Shown: positions 12,379 to 21,059, counted from the first letter of the stretch. The stretch is 38,613 bases of DNA from Bacteroidota bacterium (GCA_019135895.1 JAGVVH010000452.1:1-38613), one strand, 5' to 3'. The notes: generated from the letters alone by a model not told the origin. A program made the numbers and translations.

Positions 12379-12897
12379 ATGAAGATTGAAGAAGCAGTAG
12401 AAATCTATCAGAATCCAAATTTCATTTATGAAAACCTATATCCTTACATCAATTCTATGATGCAAATATACGCAGATACTTTGCATCATATTACTACCAA
12501 AACAGAACTCCAAGGCCAACAAATCTTCTCTGTGACTCAACAAGTCAACTCCCTGTATACCGCTTGTCATGTAATCATTCCCCAAAGACTGGGGCTATAC
12601 GGTATTAAACATGGGATGTTCGCTTGTTTTCATAGCGTAGATATCTCGTTGGCCGAGTTAGAAACCAGGTCTAACGGCGAGTTAGCCGATCCACCTGGTT
12701 ATATCTGGAATCTGCTCTGGGTTATCAGACAGATTACCGGAACTACCCTAGTAACAGCAGCAGCAGCAACTAAGTGTTTGGAATTTATGAAGAGTAAAAG
12801 GAACTTCACCCAAACAATTGCTAAGCCGCTGTTACACGACAAACAGACTTGGTTATTTACCAAGGACTACGGAATGGAGCAATACAACAATGTGTAA
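12379..12897 (+). CDS. Hypothetical protein, 172 aa
   Basis: Start follows GAAGAAGAATAATGAAGA, just past the previous stop. Mostly helical with scattered aromatics (ENLYPYINSMMQIYADTLHH) and a mid-protein alanine run (GTTLVTAAAATKCLEFM). No motif recognised. Its stop overlaps the start of the zinc-ribbon gene at 12890. Confidence 0.6.
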   Translation: MKIEEAVEIYQNPNFIYENLYPYINSMMQIYADTLHHITTKTELQGQQIFSVTQQVNSLYTACHVIIPQRLGLYGIKHGMFACFHSVDISLAELETRSNGELADPPGYIWNLLWVIRQITGTTLVTAAAATKCLEFMKSKRNFTQTIAKPLLHDKQTWLFTKDYGMEQYNNV

Positions 12898-13177
12898 TGT
12901 TTGCGATCAATTTATCAATCTAAGTACTACGTCACTGCCACCAATGGATGGGTTTATCTCAGCAGAGAACTATGAGTTTTGTGACGAAGAAGTCTTTACC
13001 AAAAGTGTCTATTATCTATGTCAAACATGTGGCAACCTCTTCGAGTGTACTGTTGACTATGACCTAGCATCACCAGCGGATAAGTCATATGATTTTAGCC
13101 TCAAAACAACTAGAGGCGTTAAAGGCACTATTGGATATAACTTCCCAATGGAACTCATTGAGGAAGTATATGGCTAA
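12890..13177 (+). CDS. Small zinc-binding protein, 95 aa
   Basis: ATG 12890 is chosen because GGAG lies ten bases upstream and the N-terminus MCNVCDQF then begins with a CxxC. A second CxxC (LCQTCGNLFEC) lies about 50 residues later, giving a plausible four-cysteine zinc site. Family unknown. It overlaps both neighbours by eight bases, so the run 12379-13577 is probably translated as a coupled series. Confidence 0.65.
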   Translation: MCNVCDQFINLSTTSLPPMDGFISAENYEFCDEEVFTKSVYYLCQTCGNLFECTVDYDLASPADKSYDFSLKTTRGVKGTIGYNFPMELIEEVYG

Positions 13178-13577
13178 ATCAAATACTCTCGGAGGTAAAC
13201 TTATGCCACTAACGAGCGTTGCAATGTTTCAACTAGGTATGGATGTTGGCAAAGCTATTTCTGGAACAGCAGAAGAAAAAGCAAAGGCCGTAAACCAAGT
13301 TAGTAAGATGGTATTTAACGATGACGAAAGAGTTAATCAATCCATCAGAGACGTACTACATAATGTAGTATGCTATACAAAAACTGGGATCGTTGTGAGT
13401 GCAGTAACAATGGGTGTTATTGTTGGGCATTTCATCCAGAAAACCCAACAGTTTGCCAAGAAGATTTGGGTTGCATTCCAATATCTTCTTGACTCAGTGA
13501 AGAACTTTGTGGATCAATACATCCTGATGAAGTTCACCCACTGTGCTACACCATCACAACTGGAGGCTACTGCCTAA
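13170..13577 (+). CDS. Hypothetical protein with one membrane helix, 135 aa
   Basis: Start at ATG 13170 with TTGAGGAAGT just upstream. The central part (TKTGIVVSAVTMGVIVGHFI) is a good transmembrane helix. It is preceded by a charged helical domain and followed by an aromatic amphipathic segment (KKIWVAFQYLLDSVKNFVDQ). No family recognised. Could be a membrane anchor or holin-like protein; the single helix and size do not decide. Confidence 0.6.
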   Translation: MAKSNTLGGKLMPLTSVAMFQLGMDVGKAISGTAEEKAKAVNQVSKMVFNDDERVNQSIRDVLHNVVCYTKTGIVVSAVTMGVIVGHFIQKTQQFAKKIWVAFQYLLDSVKNFVDQYILMKFTHCATPSQLEATA

Positions 13578-13811
13578 ATGTTAGTGACAATGATCAGAAG
13601 CAATATCTCAGTTAAAGAAAATGAATATGATCTAGTGGTACATTCAGAAAATAAGCTACTAGAAGCCATCATAGAAGAGATCTTACAAAGCAACGCAAGT
13701 CATGTGCTACTGATCTATGACGGAAATCCGTCAAACGAACTAAAAATCTCTTCAGATTTAATGGCCAATGGTCATTCTGTAGAGAAACTTATCGCAAAAC
13801 GATCAGCTTAG
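13578..13811 (+). CDS. Hypothetical protein, 77 aa
   Basis: ATG immediately follows the upstream stop; GGAGG is about 12 bases away, and an in-frame ATG at 13590 is an alternative. The protein contains LLEAIIEEILQSNASHVLLI and then DGNPSNELKISSDLMANGHS, suggesting an alpha/beta fold. Unknown function. Confidence 0.55.
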   Translation: MLVTMIRSNISVKENEYDLVVHSENKLLEAIIEEILQSNASHVLLIYDGNPSNELKISSDLMANGHSVEKLIAKRSA

Positions 13812-13835
13812 ACAAAAGCAACGAAAGGTAAAACG

Positions 13836-15533
13836 ATGCCAGAGACGATATCGTTTGGAGAAAGTCTCAAAGAGCGGATCATGGCTGGAATTCCAATGCT
13901 AGGTATTAGCACCAAGGAACCAGATAGAGTCCTCAGAGAGATTAGTGCTCTGTGCCAAGAAACAGAGCAAGCTATTAACGAAGGTCGTAGCAAAGGTAAG
14001 AAGTTCTCTGCGTTCACATGGTCCGTATCTCATGGACTAGAGATCGTATCTGTTACACCCGATGCTAGAGACCTTATGCAAGAGTATCTTGCAACGGATG
14101 ACAATATTAGTGTCAGTCCAATGCAGATCGTAGAAATTCTGAAACATCTAGAATCGTCTATAATCAGCAATGAGTGGATCTTAGTCATTGTTAGCGGAGC
14201 ATCTTACCTATTCCCAATAGAACCAGTTAGAGATTTCATCCGTGAAATTGCTGTTCAGAACAGACTCAATGGTGATAATAATCATAGAGTAGCAGTTCTG
14301 TTTATGGATGCTAATCTTAACATCCCAAACGATATCGCTCACTGGATCTTCGACGTGGACCTGGATAAGCTCACTAGGGACCAAGTAATCAGAGTCGTTA
14401 GTGGGCTTACCCAGGGCATGTCTCAGAAAATGGTTACCATCTCCGAACAAGGACTTGAACAACTTGTTCAAACACTTACAGGATTAACCGAGTTCGAAAT
14501 CAAACATATCCTACTATACTGTTATAGAATCCATATGGGGCTCCATGATTGCGTTCTTGAAACTGCTGAACAAGAAGCTGTGAAGGCAATCAAGAGCGAT
14601 GGAATTCTACAGTATATTCCAAAGAGTCAGATTGATCGCATTACAGATCTTCGTGGATTCGATAGTTTAATTGAATTCATCGAGAATCAGCGTATCTCAT
14701 ATACGAATGTTGGCAGACAAATTGGATTGGATATGCCTAAAGGGATTACCCTTATTGGCGTTCCTGGAACTGGAAAATCTGCAGTAGCTAAAGCTATCGC
14801 TAGAGTTTTAGGTATGCCACTGTACATTATGGACGTAAGCTCTGTTTTTGGTTCACTTGTTGGTGAATCAGAATCAAGAATGAGGAATGCACTGAAGTCC
14901 ATTTCATCTCAACAAGGAGCAGTTCTGCTGCTTGATGAAGCTGACAAGGCTTTGGCGGGTATGAATGGAGGCGTTCACGATAGCGGTGTAAGCAAGCGCG
15001 TATTCGGACAACTACTAACGTGGTTAGCTGAGAAGAAAGACGAAACTTATGTTATCGTTACAATGAATAAAATCGATGGTATCCCACCTGAGTTTCTTCG
15101 TAAAGGCAGATTCGATGAAGTCTTCTACACCGATATGCCAGACAAAGACACCAGGAAAGATATCATTCGAGTTCATTTCGAAAAGCGAGGATTTGAATTT
15201 AATCCGAATCAAAACGAACTAGAAGAAATTGCAAATGCAACTCATGGCTATGTAGGTTCAGAACTAGAAGAGCTTGTAAAACACTGTCTTCGCGAAAGCC
15301 TACGTAAGTCTGGTACCCCATGTTTTGATAAGGATATTATCCTATCTTACATTGCTGGTACCAAAACTATGAGTATCTTGAATAAGGAAGAGATTGGTGC
15401 TATCCGTAAATTCTGTGCAGATCATGCAACTCCAGTATGTAAGCGTAAGCAAGAATCTGTACCTACTCAGAAACTCACAATCAATCTACGGGGAAGCCCA
15501 CGAATTGATTCGTGGGAGGAAAGTGAGCAATAG
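13836..15533 (+). CDS. Ycf46-like AAA+ ATPase, 565 aa
   Basis: The C-terminal half is a full AAA+ module: Walker A GVPGTGKSAVAKAIA (about residue 305), Walker B AVLLLDEADKAL (about 365), sensor 1 VIVTMNKIDGIPPE, arginine finger region LRKGRFDEVFY, then a lid domain. The N-terminal 230 residues (GIPMLGISTKEPDRVLREI, FSAFTWSVSHGLEIV) match the N-domain of Ycf46-type ATPases, related to FtsH/proteasomal ATPases without a protease. The gene normally lies with DUF1257 and DUF2997 genes, both found downstream. The last about 14 residues (RGSPRIDSWEESEQ) are encoded by an IS605 right-end hairpin, so the native C-terminus has been replaced. Confidence 0.85.
   Translation: MPETISFGESLKERIMAGIPMLGISTKEPDRVLREISALCQETEQAINEGRSKGKKFSAFTWSVSHGLEIVSVTPDARDLMQEYLATDDNISVSPMQIVEILKHLESSIISNEWILVIVSGASYLFPIEPVRDFIREIAVQNRLNGDNNHRVAVLFMDANLNIPNDIAHWIFDVDLDKLTRDQVIRVVSGLTQGMSQKMVTISEQGLEQLVQTLTGLTEFEIKHILLYCYRIHMGLHDCVLETAEQEAVKAIKSDGILQYIPKSQIDRITDLRGFDSLIEFIENQRISYTNVGRQIGLDMPKGITLIGVPGTGKSAVAKAIARVLGMPLYIMDVSSVFGSLVGESESRMRNALKSISSQQGAVLLLDEADKALAGMNGGVHDSGVSKRVFGQLLTWLAEKKDETYVIVTMNKIDGIPPEFLRKGRFDEVFYTDMPDKDTRKDIIRVHFEKRGFEFNPNQNELEEIANATHGYVGSELEELVKHCLRESLRKSGTPCFDKDIILSYIAGTKTMSILNKEEIGAIRKFCADHATPVCKRKQESVPTQKLTINLRGSPRIDSWEESEQ
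15489..15518. repeat. IS605-type right-end hairpin inside the AAA+ gene end
   Basis: CGGGGAAGCCCACGAATTGA and the rest of the hairpin (stem CCCACGAA/TTCGTGGG, 15497-15516) match the orphan end at 8829-8858 over 30 bases, and the right end of the next TnpB element at 16915-16934 over the hairpin. Identity stops after GTGGGAG. It is read as protein at the end of the AAA+ frame. This is probably a remnant of an earlier element. Confidence 0.75.
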
Positions 15534-15666
15534 GAACGCCTCCCACAAAAAAACTTGAAAAATTTTTTCAATCTTGAAGGATTTTTTAGTTTTATACAGT
15601 ATCTATACTAATAGATATGTGAAAAACTATCGACAGGAAAAGAACTAAGGAGTATATTAAAAACCA

Positions 15667-16908
15667 ATGGAACAAGTGAACCAACGAACTTATGTCGTTT
15701 ACATAAGAGACAACAAGGAAAATACTATACTAAATATGGCTAAAGAAAGTGCCAATGTTTATAACCAAGCATTGTCTATTTTTTGGGACTTCTTCGATGA
15801 TAATCAATTCCTTTCTATGTTTGATGTGCAGAAACATGTAGATTTTCCCAGAACTCTGCTTCATTCAGATAGTTATCTTGCTGCATTGCAGCAAGCCTAT
15901 AAAGCTATCTGCAGTTTTTTGGCATCTAAAAAATCATACGAAAAGAATCCTGAAAAATTTAATGGAAAACCTATGCCACCAAGAGAAGACAAAGAAACCT
16001 TTGCAATATTTTTCAAAAAATCTGCCATTAGGGTTAAAAACAAGAAACTTTTGTTGTCTACTGGAGATAGAAAGAAACCGTTATCTTTTCGATGGAATGC
16101 AAAACTAGGAACTCCAAAATATGTGGTAATTTCTTGGAAAAGAGAAACTGGTTGGCAATTGAGTATGGTTCTTGAAAAGAAGAATAAAACAGTAGTCTCC
16201 CAAATTGAAGAAAATATTATGGCAATAGATTTAGGTGTTAAAAGAATTGCAGCAACATATGATCAAGAGAATACAGTTCTATATTCTGGAAAAGTTATTC
16301 TTTCATTAATGAGACTTAGAAGCAAAATTAATGGAGAAACTCAACAAAAATTGAAAAAACTGAAAAAGCATAGTCGAAAATATAAGAGAATAAAGAGAGC
16401 TAACAGGAGAGTAGTTTTAAGAATTAACAATAAGCTTCAGGATATTCTGCATAAAACAAGTAGAACCATTGTAAATGATGCAGTAGGAAAGAATATAACT
16501 AAGATAGTGGCTGGAGATTGCTCCGGTATTCATGATAGTCCTAATTTAGGTAGAATTAATAACCAGAAGGTTGTTCAATGTCCTGAGCAAAGACTTCTTC
16601 GATACATAGGGGATAAGTTCGAGGTTATAGGTGGGATAGTTGAGACTATTCCAGAGAACTATACGAGTAGAACTTGTCCTAGTTGTGGAAATGTAAAGAA
16701 GAGTAGTCCAAGTGGCAGGGAATATAGGTGTAGCGCATGTAAATTCCGATATGATAGGGATGGCATAGGTGCTATAAACATATTCAAAAAAGTATCGTTT
16801 GGATGTGATTGGCAAAGCCAATCGCTGCCGGACGTAGTTGGCAGTCTGACACCGCCGATTGGTTGGAAATATAATTCCAGTCAAGATTGCCTAGTCCATT
16901 CGGGCTAG
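15667..16908 (+). CDS. tnpB: TnpB RNA-guided nuclease (second copy, distinct lineage), 413 aa
   Basis: Start ATG follows AAGGAGTATATTAAAAACCA. RuvC motif I is IMAIDLGVKRI (Asp about residue 188). Motif II reads IVAGDCSGIHD, where the common Glu of TnpB is Asp or lies elsewhere. The zinc finger is CPSCG...CSACKFRYDRDGIGAINI with the third acidic residue in DRDGIGA. The tail SLPDVVGSLTPPIGWKYNSS is typical of IS605 OrfB ends. It is only distantly similar to the TnpB at the left edge. No tnpA is nearby. The element sits between the Ycf46-like and DUF1257 genes. Its AT-rich composition resembles the surrounding genome. Confidence 0.92.
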   Translation: MEQVNQRTYVVYIRDNKENTILNMAKESANVYNQALSIFWDFFDDNQFLSMFDVQKHVDFPRTLLHSDSYLAALQQAYKAICSFLASKKSYEKNPEKFNGKPMPPREDKETFAIFFKKSAIRVKNKKLLLSTGDRKKPLSFRWNAKLGTPKYVVISWKRETGWQLSMVLEKKNKTVVSQIEENIMAIDLGVKRIAATYDQENTVLYSGKVILSLMRLRSKINGETQQKLKKLKKHSRKYKRIKRANRRVVLRINNKLQDILHKTSRTIVNDAVGKNITKIVAGDCSGIHDSPNLGRINNQKVVQCPEQRLLRYIGDKFEVIGGIVETIPENYTSRTCPSCGNVKKSSPSGREYRCSACKFRYDRDGIGAINIFKKVSFGCDWQSQSLPDVVGSLTPPIGWKYNSSQDCLVHSG

Positions 16909-16943
16909 GAGAACCCCACGAATTGATTCGTGGGAGTATGTCA
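16770..16943 (+). ncRNA. Probable omega-RNA (guide scaffold) and right end of the second TnpB element
   Basis: In TnpB systems the guide RNA scaffold overlaps the 3' end of tnpB and the right end. Here a hairpin CTAGTCC-ATTC-GGGCTAG (16891-16908) overlaps the tnpB stop and is followed by CCCACGAA-TTGA-TTCGTGGG (16915-16934) and GAGTATGTCAGAA, shared with the orphan copy at 8837. Sequence identity of the two copies ends at about 16943, so the guide would begin there. The 5' limit is a guess. Confidence 0.6.
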
Positions 16944-16985
16944 GAATCAATCTAAATAGAGAAGTACTTAGCTAAGGAGAAAATT

Positions 16986-17363
16986 ATGTCGCATATCGTG
17001 AAACTAGGCATTACTTTCAAAGACCTGAATGTCTTGAAGAAAGCTGTTGTACAACTCGGGGCAGAGTATCGTTCCGAATACACTTATACCGGCTATTATT
17101 CAGACCAGAAACTCAAGTGTGAAGCACTAATTAGAGTACCAGGTTGTAAGTGGGATGTCGGAATCGTCAAAGACGGCAACGAATATGCACTAGAGGCTGA
17201 TGCTTTCGTGCAAGGAACGTCCGGTGGTAAGGAATTCCTCAAGAACATTCGTAAGGAATATGCTGCACAGCAGATCATTACCACAGCTAAGAAACAGGGC
17301 CATTCCTTCAAACGAACTACTACAGCCAAGGGCGAAACACGCATTGAAGTACAATGCTACTAA
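16986..17363 (+). CDS. DUF1257 (Ycf35-like) protein, 125 aa
   Basis: The sequence begins MSHIVKLGITFKDLNVLKKA, then AEYRSEYTYTGYYSDQKLKC, ALIRVPGCKWDVGIVKDGNE, and ends with IRKEYAAQQIITTAKKQGHS and RIEVQCY. This is the standard pattern of DUF1257, the family of chloroplast/cyanobacterial Ycf35 and many phage and bacterial homologues. Its biochemical role is not established. Genes of this family often sit next to DUF2997 and Ycf46-type ATPase genes, as here, so the three probably act together. The start follows TAAGGAGAAAATT. Confidence 0.85.
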   Translation: MSHIVKLGITFKDLNVLKKAVVQLGAEYRSEYTYTGYYSDQKLKCEALIRVPGCKWDVGIVKDGNEYALEADAFVQGTSGGKEFLKNIRKEYAAQQIITTAKKQGHSFKRTTTAKGETRIEVQCY

Positions 17364-17373
17364 GGAGATATAG

Positions 17374-17556
17374 ATGAAAACTATCATCTTTACAATCAAC
17401 GATGCTGGTGAAGTTACTGAAGAAACCAAGGGTTTCATTGGAAAGAGTTGTCAAGATGCCACTAAAGCATATGAGAAAGCTCTTGGCGAAGTTGAGAACG
17501 AAGAACTTACTCCCGAGTACTACAACCGAGAGCAAAACCGCATCCAAGAAAGGTAA
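17374..17556 (+). CDS. DUF2997 protein, 60 aa
   Basis: The sequence follows the DUF2997 pattern closely: MKTIIFTINDAGEVTEETKG, then GFIGKSCQDATKAYEKALGE and ENEELTPEYY. The family is short, of unknown function, and usually encoded beside DUF1257. AAGGAGATATAG precedes the start. It ends a few bases before the next frame begins. Confidence 0.85.
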   Translation: MKTIIFTINDAGEVTEETKGFIGKSCQDATKAYEKALGEVENEELTPEYYNREQNRIQER

Positions 17557-17560
17557 AACA

Positions 17561-17818
17561 ATCGTTTATACGATTGACGAAGATTCATGTAGATTCGTTT
17601 ATTCACCAGAAGCTATTTCAATAGCTACTCGAAATATACAGGAAAATAATCCCACCATTCGAAGAGCTAGTCATGTAGAACCAGACGAGCACGGAGAATG
17701 GTGGGTAGATCTTTCGCCTGTCAATGGACCGATACTAGGACCATATCCACCAGACCAAAGACATCGTGCACTACAAGACGAAGTCAGTTGGTTAAATCAG
17801 AATGAGTGGAAACTATGA
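17561..17818 (+). CDS. Hypothetical protein, about 85 aa, with no standard start codon
   Basis: The frame is open far upstream (ATG at 17402), but that part is out of frame over the DUF2997 gene and reads as low-complexity basic sequence. The protein-like part begins near 17561, where CCAAGAAAGG lies seven bases before an ATC codon (then GTTTATACGATT). A rare ATC or ATT start, or a frameshift from the DUF2997 frame, is therefore likely. The product contains HVEPDEHGEWWVDLSPVNGP and ends LQDEVSWLNQNEWKL, a pattern like small phage proteins with a WWVD motif; no family is named. It overlaps the next gene by ATGA. Confidence 0.55.
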   Translation: MVYTIDEDSCRFVYSPEAISIATRNIQENNPTIRRASHVEPDEHGEWWVDLSPVNGPILGPYPPDQRHRALQDEVSWLNQNEWKL

Positions 17819-18756
17819 AACCAGCCGTAAAATATCCATTTGTAGTACTAATTGCTGGGAAAAGTGGTGTTGGTAAGACAACATTTACACACTCATTCCT
17901 TGAGTGCATAGAAGATCGATTTCGTACAGAAGTACCAGAACTTGCTAATGCACCAGACATTGTCGCTAGGTTACCACTAGCTCTACCTCTAAAACTAATG
18001 ACTGCATTAGCACTAGCTCATGGTAATCAATCAGACGAAACGTATACTCTTGCCAGATTTCAACAAGCACTTCATGATTATCCAGTGCTTGGCAATAGTG
18101 AAAGTTATATACTACAAGAACTTGACAACAACAAACAATTACCACTACCAGAGTGTTTCTCAAATCCATCCTATATTCATCAGTTCATGCGTAACATAGC
18201 TATGATGGGATTGTATCTATATCAGAACTTCCCATTATTTAATACTAATGAAACCATATGCAATATATTAAGAGATAGTAAATTCTTTACACTTTACTGT
18301 GCTCCGCGTATTGCATCCTGTACTACCCATAGAGAACTTCTACAGTACATTGGTACTGATGTTTTTAGGAAACACATACATGAGAATATCTGGTGTGACG
18401 TAAATAGAGTTCTCACAAACAGCATCATTAGAAGTGGATACAAAGTAATAGTAGTAGATGATATAAGATTTTCTAACGAAATTCTACTACTTATGAAAGC
18501 ACGTAGAGTACTCACGATTAGCATGGAAAGAACAGACTATGTATCACTTACTGGTAATCATGCATCAGAAAAATTAGACTTTGATTTTCCATTTGATGTG
18601 TATATTACCTCAAAGGGCAATAGCGCTGATCAACTAAAGCAGCTAGCCGGATACATCGCATCTGGAATAGATACATCTGTACCAGGTAATGAAGTGCCAA
18701 TCGTACTTCCAACCAAAACGAATCAGTTCTCTGTTGTTCCAGAAGAACACAAATAA
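17815..18756 (+). CDS. Deoxynucleoside monophosphate kinase-like protein, 313 aa
   Basis: P-loop IAGKSGVGKTTF at about residue 14. Near residue 180 comes LLQYIGTDVFRKHIHENIWC, close to the (Q..GT(D/E).~R.~....~W) pattern of phage dNMP kinases, then GYKVIVVDDIRFSNEILLLM as the second acidic strand, typical of the D(V/I)RF(x)NE motif. Such enzymes phosphorylate dNMPs to dNDPs. The middle is longer than in T4 gp1 or T5 dNMP kinase. ATG 17815 overlaps the upstream stop; a GTG at 17806 is the alternative. It fits the nucleotide-supply set of this region. Confidence 0.75.
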   Translation: MKPAVKYPFVVLIAGKSGVGKTTFTHSFLECIEDRFRTEVPELANAPDIVARLPLALPLKLMTALALAHGNQSDETYTLARFQQALHDYPVLGNSESYILQELDNNKQLPLPECFSNPSYIHQFMRNIAMMGLYLYQNFPLFNTNETICNILRDSKFFTLYCAPRIASCTTHRELLQYIGTDVFRKHIHENIWCDVNRVLTNSIIRSGYKVIVVDDIRFSNEILLLMKARRVLTISMERTDYVSLTGNHASEKLDFDFPFDVYITSKGNSADQLKQLAGYIASGIDTSVPGNEVPIVLPTKTNQFSVVPEEHK

Positions 18757-18767
18757 GGAGGAATTAA

Positions 18768-19091
18768 ATGAAAGACATTAAAATTCTACGAGGCTTGTGT
18801 GATTTACCTGGACGTTACTTCGAAATCGAAAGGAAAATTACCGAAGACGATCCCGAACTATGCAATATAGATGAAAAAGTAGAGGCTCAATTACTTGAAG
18901 AAATGGAGAAGTTCTTCAAATTTGAAAATATAGAATCAGAAAATGAAAGGTTTATGTATCTTGAAGATACTCTAGCTATTTTGTATTCATGTGCATCTTT
19001 CATTAAACGTCTATGTGATCGTGCTACCAACGTAATTTTAACAAGCTTAACTCAAGCTGCTGAAAAGATGAAGGAAGAGAAGGAGAACTGA
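18768..19091 (+). CDS. Hypothetical helical protein, 107 aa
   Basis: AATAAGGAGGAATTAA gives an ideal ribosome binding site. The sequence is predominantly helical and acidic (KVEAQLLEEMEKFFKFENIE), with a lysine/glutamate-rich end (EKMKEEKEN). Unknown function. It is followed one base later by the 478-residue gene. Confidence 0.65.
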   Translation: MKDIKILRGLCDLPGRYFEIERKITEDDPELCNIDEKVEAQLLEEMEKFFKFENIESENERFMYLEDTLAILYSCASFIKRLCDRATNVILTSLTQAAEKMKEEKEN

Positions 19092-19092
19092 A

Positions 19093-20529
19093 ATGACTGT
19101 ACCATACGATGAGGACTTTGATTTCAGCGAGGATTCAGACACGAGCGTTATTACACTAGATCAAGTCATTGGTGAAGTACAGGAAATGAAGGACAATGGA
19201 CTAAACAGAGTAGGTTGCGTACTTAATCTATCATGCCTACCGGGATATGATATGGAAACTATCCAATCCGCTATTAACATTGTCTATGAAGAACCGGTGC
19301 CTACTGTAGAATCTCCACTACGCCCTGTAGCTGCCCCTGAGACGCCACAAGAAGAAGTACTAGCTTCAGCACCTATAGAAGATCATTGGAGCCCTAGAAT
19401 CGACGATGAGAACGACGAAGATGATTCTGGTGAAGATCCAGATGACATGGAAGATGTCATTGAGCAAATCGAACTCAATGCTGAACTCATTCGAGATCGA
19501 CTAATGAAGCTTGATGATACGCAGATTCTCGGAGTTATCGGCGAGAATTTCATGCTTGTACGTTGTTCTGTACCTTCAGCTAGCAAGACTAAGACATTAG
19601 ATTCAGCACGAATTGTACTCAGTGACGAATTCGTAGAAGGCGAACACATACGTAAGCCCATTGCTGATCTTATGTCTAAGACTATGCGAAACAAGTACAC
19701 CAGTACTCGTAGCAAGCTAATGAATGCTATCAATGCATATGCAGTTCCTGTACCTGTAGCAGGAGTATATGCCATTCCTTATTCTGCTGCACCCCGTTTA
19801 GCTCACGATATCAAGAAGTCTCAGGAAGTTCTTGATGAAGTTACGCAAGAGCTTATTGATAACTATCAAGAGCATATCATTGATTGGAACCAACAGCATT
19901 GGGGAAACAATTTCTATCTAGTAGAATCAGACCTACCAACCATTCAGCATATCAAAGACAAGTCTCAGATTGCAGTAGAGATCTTCCGTATTTCACATAA
20001 TGATCTCTCAAAGGTAGAAGATGAAGCATCCCGTATGTTCCTTGCTAGCATTCAAACAGAGATGCAGACCATCGCCAAAGAAACCGCTGAATCAATCATG
20101 GTCGTACCACGCCAGCGACTTAGCGAAGCTTTGCTTGATCTACGTAAGAAAGTAGATGATCCTGAGAAGAGAATTACTTCCAGATCATTCAATAAGGTAA
20201 GAACCGCCATCGAAGGACTACTTAGTATTTCTTGGATTGCTAATGATGATCTAAGAGCTAAGCTCAATGATTTCATGCAACAAACCAGTGCTGGATCTGA
20301 TGTGGCAGAGGATCTTCGTACCAATATCACATTACGCGGCAGCTTTGCTGACGCAATCGATGAGATGCTCAACGGCCTAACCTTTACAGAAGATGACGCT
20401 AGCATGGTTAACGACATCTATGCTGGCATGGGATTCAAGGACGTTGACCTCAGCGATAAAGTGGAGGTTAACAATGGGATTACTGGACAAGATCAAGGAC
20501 AAGATCTCGAAGAAACTACCCAGTGGTAG
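19093..20529 (+). CDS. Large helical protein of unknown function, 478 aa
   Basis: Starts after GAAGGAGAACTGAA. Residues 1-130 are acidic and low in complexity with a run of Asp/Glu (DENDEDDSGEDPDDMEDVIE). Residues about 150-380 look like a long helical domain (RKPIADLMSKTMRNKYTSTR, LMNAINAYAVPVPVAGVYAI, NNFYLVESDLPTIQHIKDKS). It may belong to the phage DUF3150-like group, but I cannot confirm this. It overlaps the next gene by 56 bases. Its placement in the tightly packed run ending with the two RNA polymerase-like genes makes a role in that complex possible but unproven. Confidence 0.65.
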   Translation: MTVPYDEDFDFSEDSDTSVITLDQVIGEVQEMKDNGLNRVGCVLNLSCLPGYDMETIQSAINIVYEEPVPTVESPLRPVAAPETPQEEVLASAPIEDHWSPRIDDENDEDDSGEDPDDMEDVIEQIELNAELIRDRLMKLDDTQILGVIGENFMLVRCSVPSASKTKTLDSARIVLSDEFVEGEHIRKPIADLMSKTMRNKYTSTRSKLMNAINAYAVPVPVAGVYAIPYSAAPRLAHDIKKSQEVLDEVTQELIDNYQEHIIDWNQQHWGNNFYLVESDLPTIQHIKDKSQIAVEIFRISHNDLSKVEDEASRMFLASIQTEMQTIAKETAESIMVVPRQRLSEALLDLRKKVDDPEKRITSRSFNKVRTAIEGLLSISWIANDDLRAKLNDFMQQTSAGSDVAEDLRTNITLRGSFADAIDEMLNGLTFTEDDASMVNDIYAGMGFKDVDLSDKVEVNNGITGQDQGQDLEETTQW

Positions 20530-21058
20530 TTTTCCAAACACTATTTATAGTGCACTCAAAGACTTTGCAGAATTAAGACATCCAAGCTTGGATAGCTTGG
20601 TTATCGAACTTAATGGTGTAGACCTCACAGCTACGGGATTAAGTATCACAACCCGTATCGTTCCAGACTTTAAGTTGAATGTCGCAACATCCCTCAATAT
20701 TAAGGAATCTATGGTAGTCTCGAATATCGCTGCAACATATATTGACATCCATTCCCTTCAACCAACAACACTTAATTTGTCAGTCTCCAGGCCTGTTGAA
20801 GATGGACACGATCCTATGTTTAATAAGTTCGTGTTCCATCCAATGGAGTCAGAGCTAGTAAATGGAGTATGTTTTCTTCCGCCACTAGCACAAGTCAAAT
20901 ACACCATCGATCTAGATGTACACTGGGCTCGTATTGATCTTGAACATCGTATCAAGATCTATAATACCCAGCATAGCGAAGATGAAATGAACATTAAGTT
21001 CCATGCAACAGCTAGCCCTCAAAATGCTATTTTGAGAGGTATTTTAAGCGGGAGGTAA
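20474..21058 (+). CDS. Hypothetical beta-rich protein, 194 aa
   Basis: ATG 20474 is chosen for its GTGGAGGTTAACA binding site, although the frame is open further upstream inside the previous gene. After a basic N-terminus (LLDKIKDKISKKLPSG) the protein is rich in beta-strand-like segments (LVIELNGVDLTATGLSITTR, VKYTIDLDVHWARIDLEHRI). No family recognised. It could be a virion or complex-scaffold protein. Confidence 0.65.
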   Translation: MGLLDKIKDKISKKLPSGSFPNTIYSALKDFAELRHPSLDSLVIELNGVDLTATGLSITTRIVPDFKLNVATSLNIKESMVVSNIAATYIDIHSLQPTTLNLSVSRPVEDGHDPMFNKFVFHPMESELVNGVCFLPPLAQVKYTIDLDVHWARIDLEHRIKIYNTQHSEDEMNIKFHATASPQNAILRGILSGR

Positions 21059-21059
21059 T

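Noticed and set aside
19383..19775. Minus-strand frame of 130 codons
   Set aside because: It lies entirely inside the coding sequence of the 478-residue protein, is serine-rich low-complexity antisense sequence and has no binding site.
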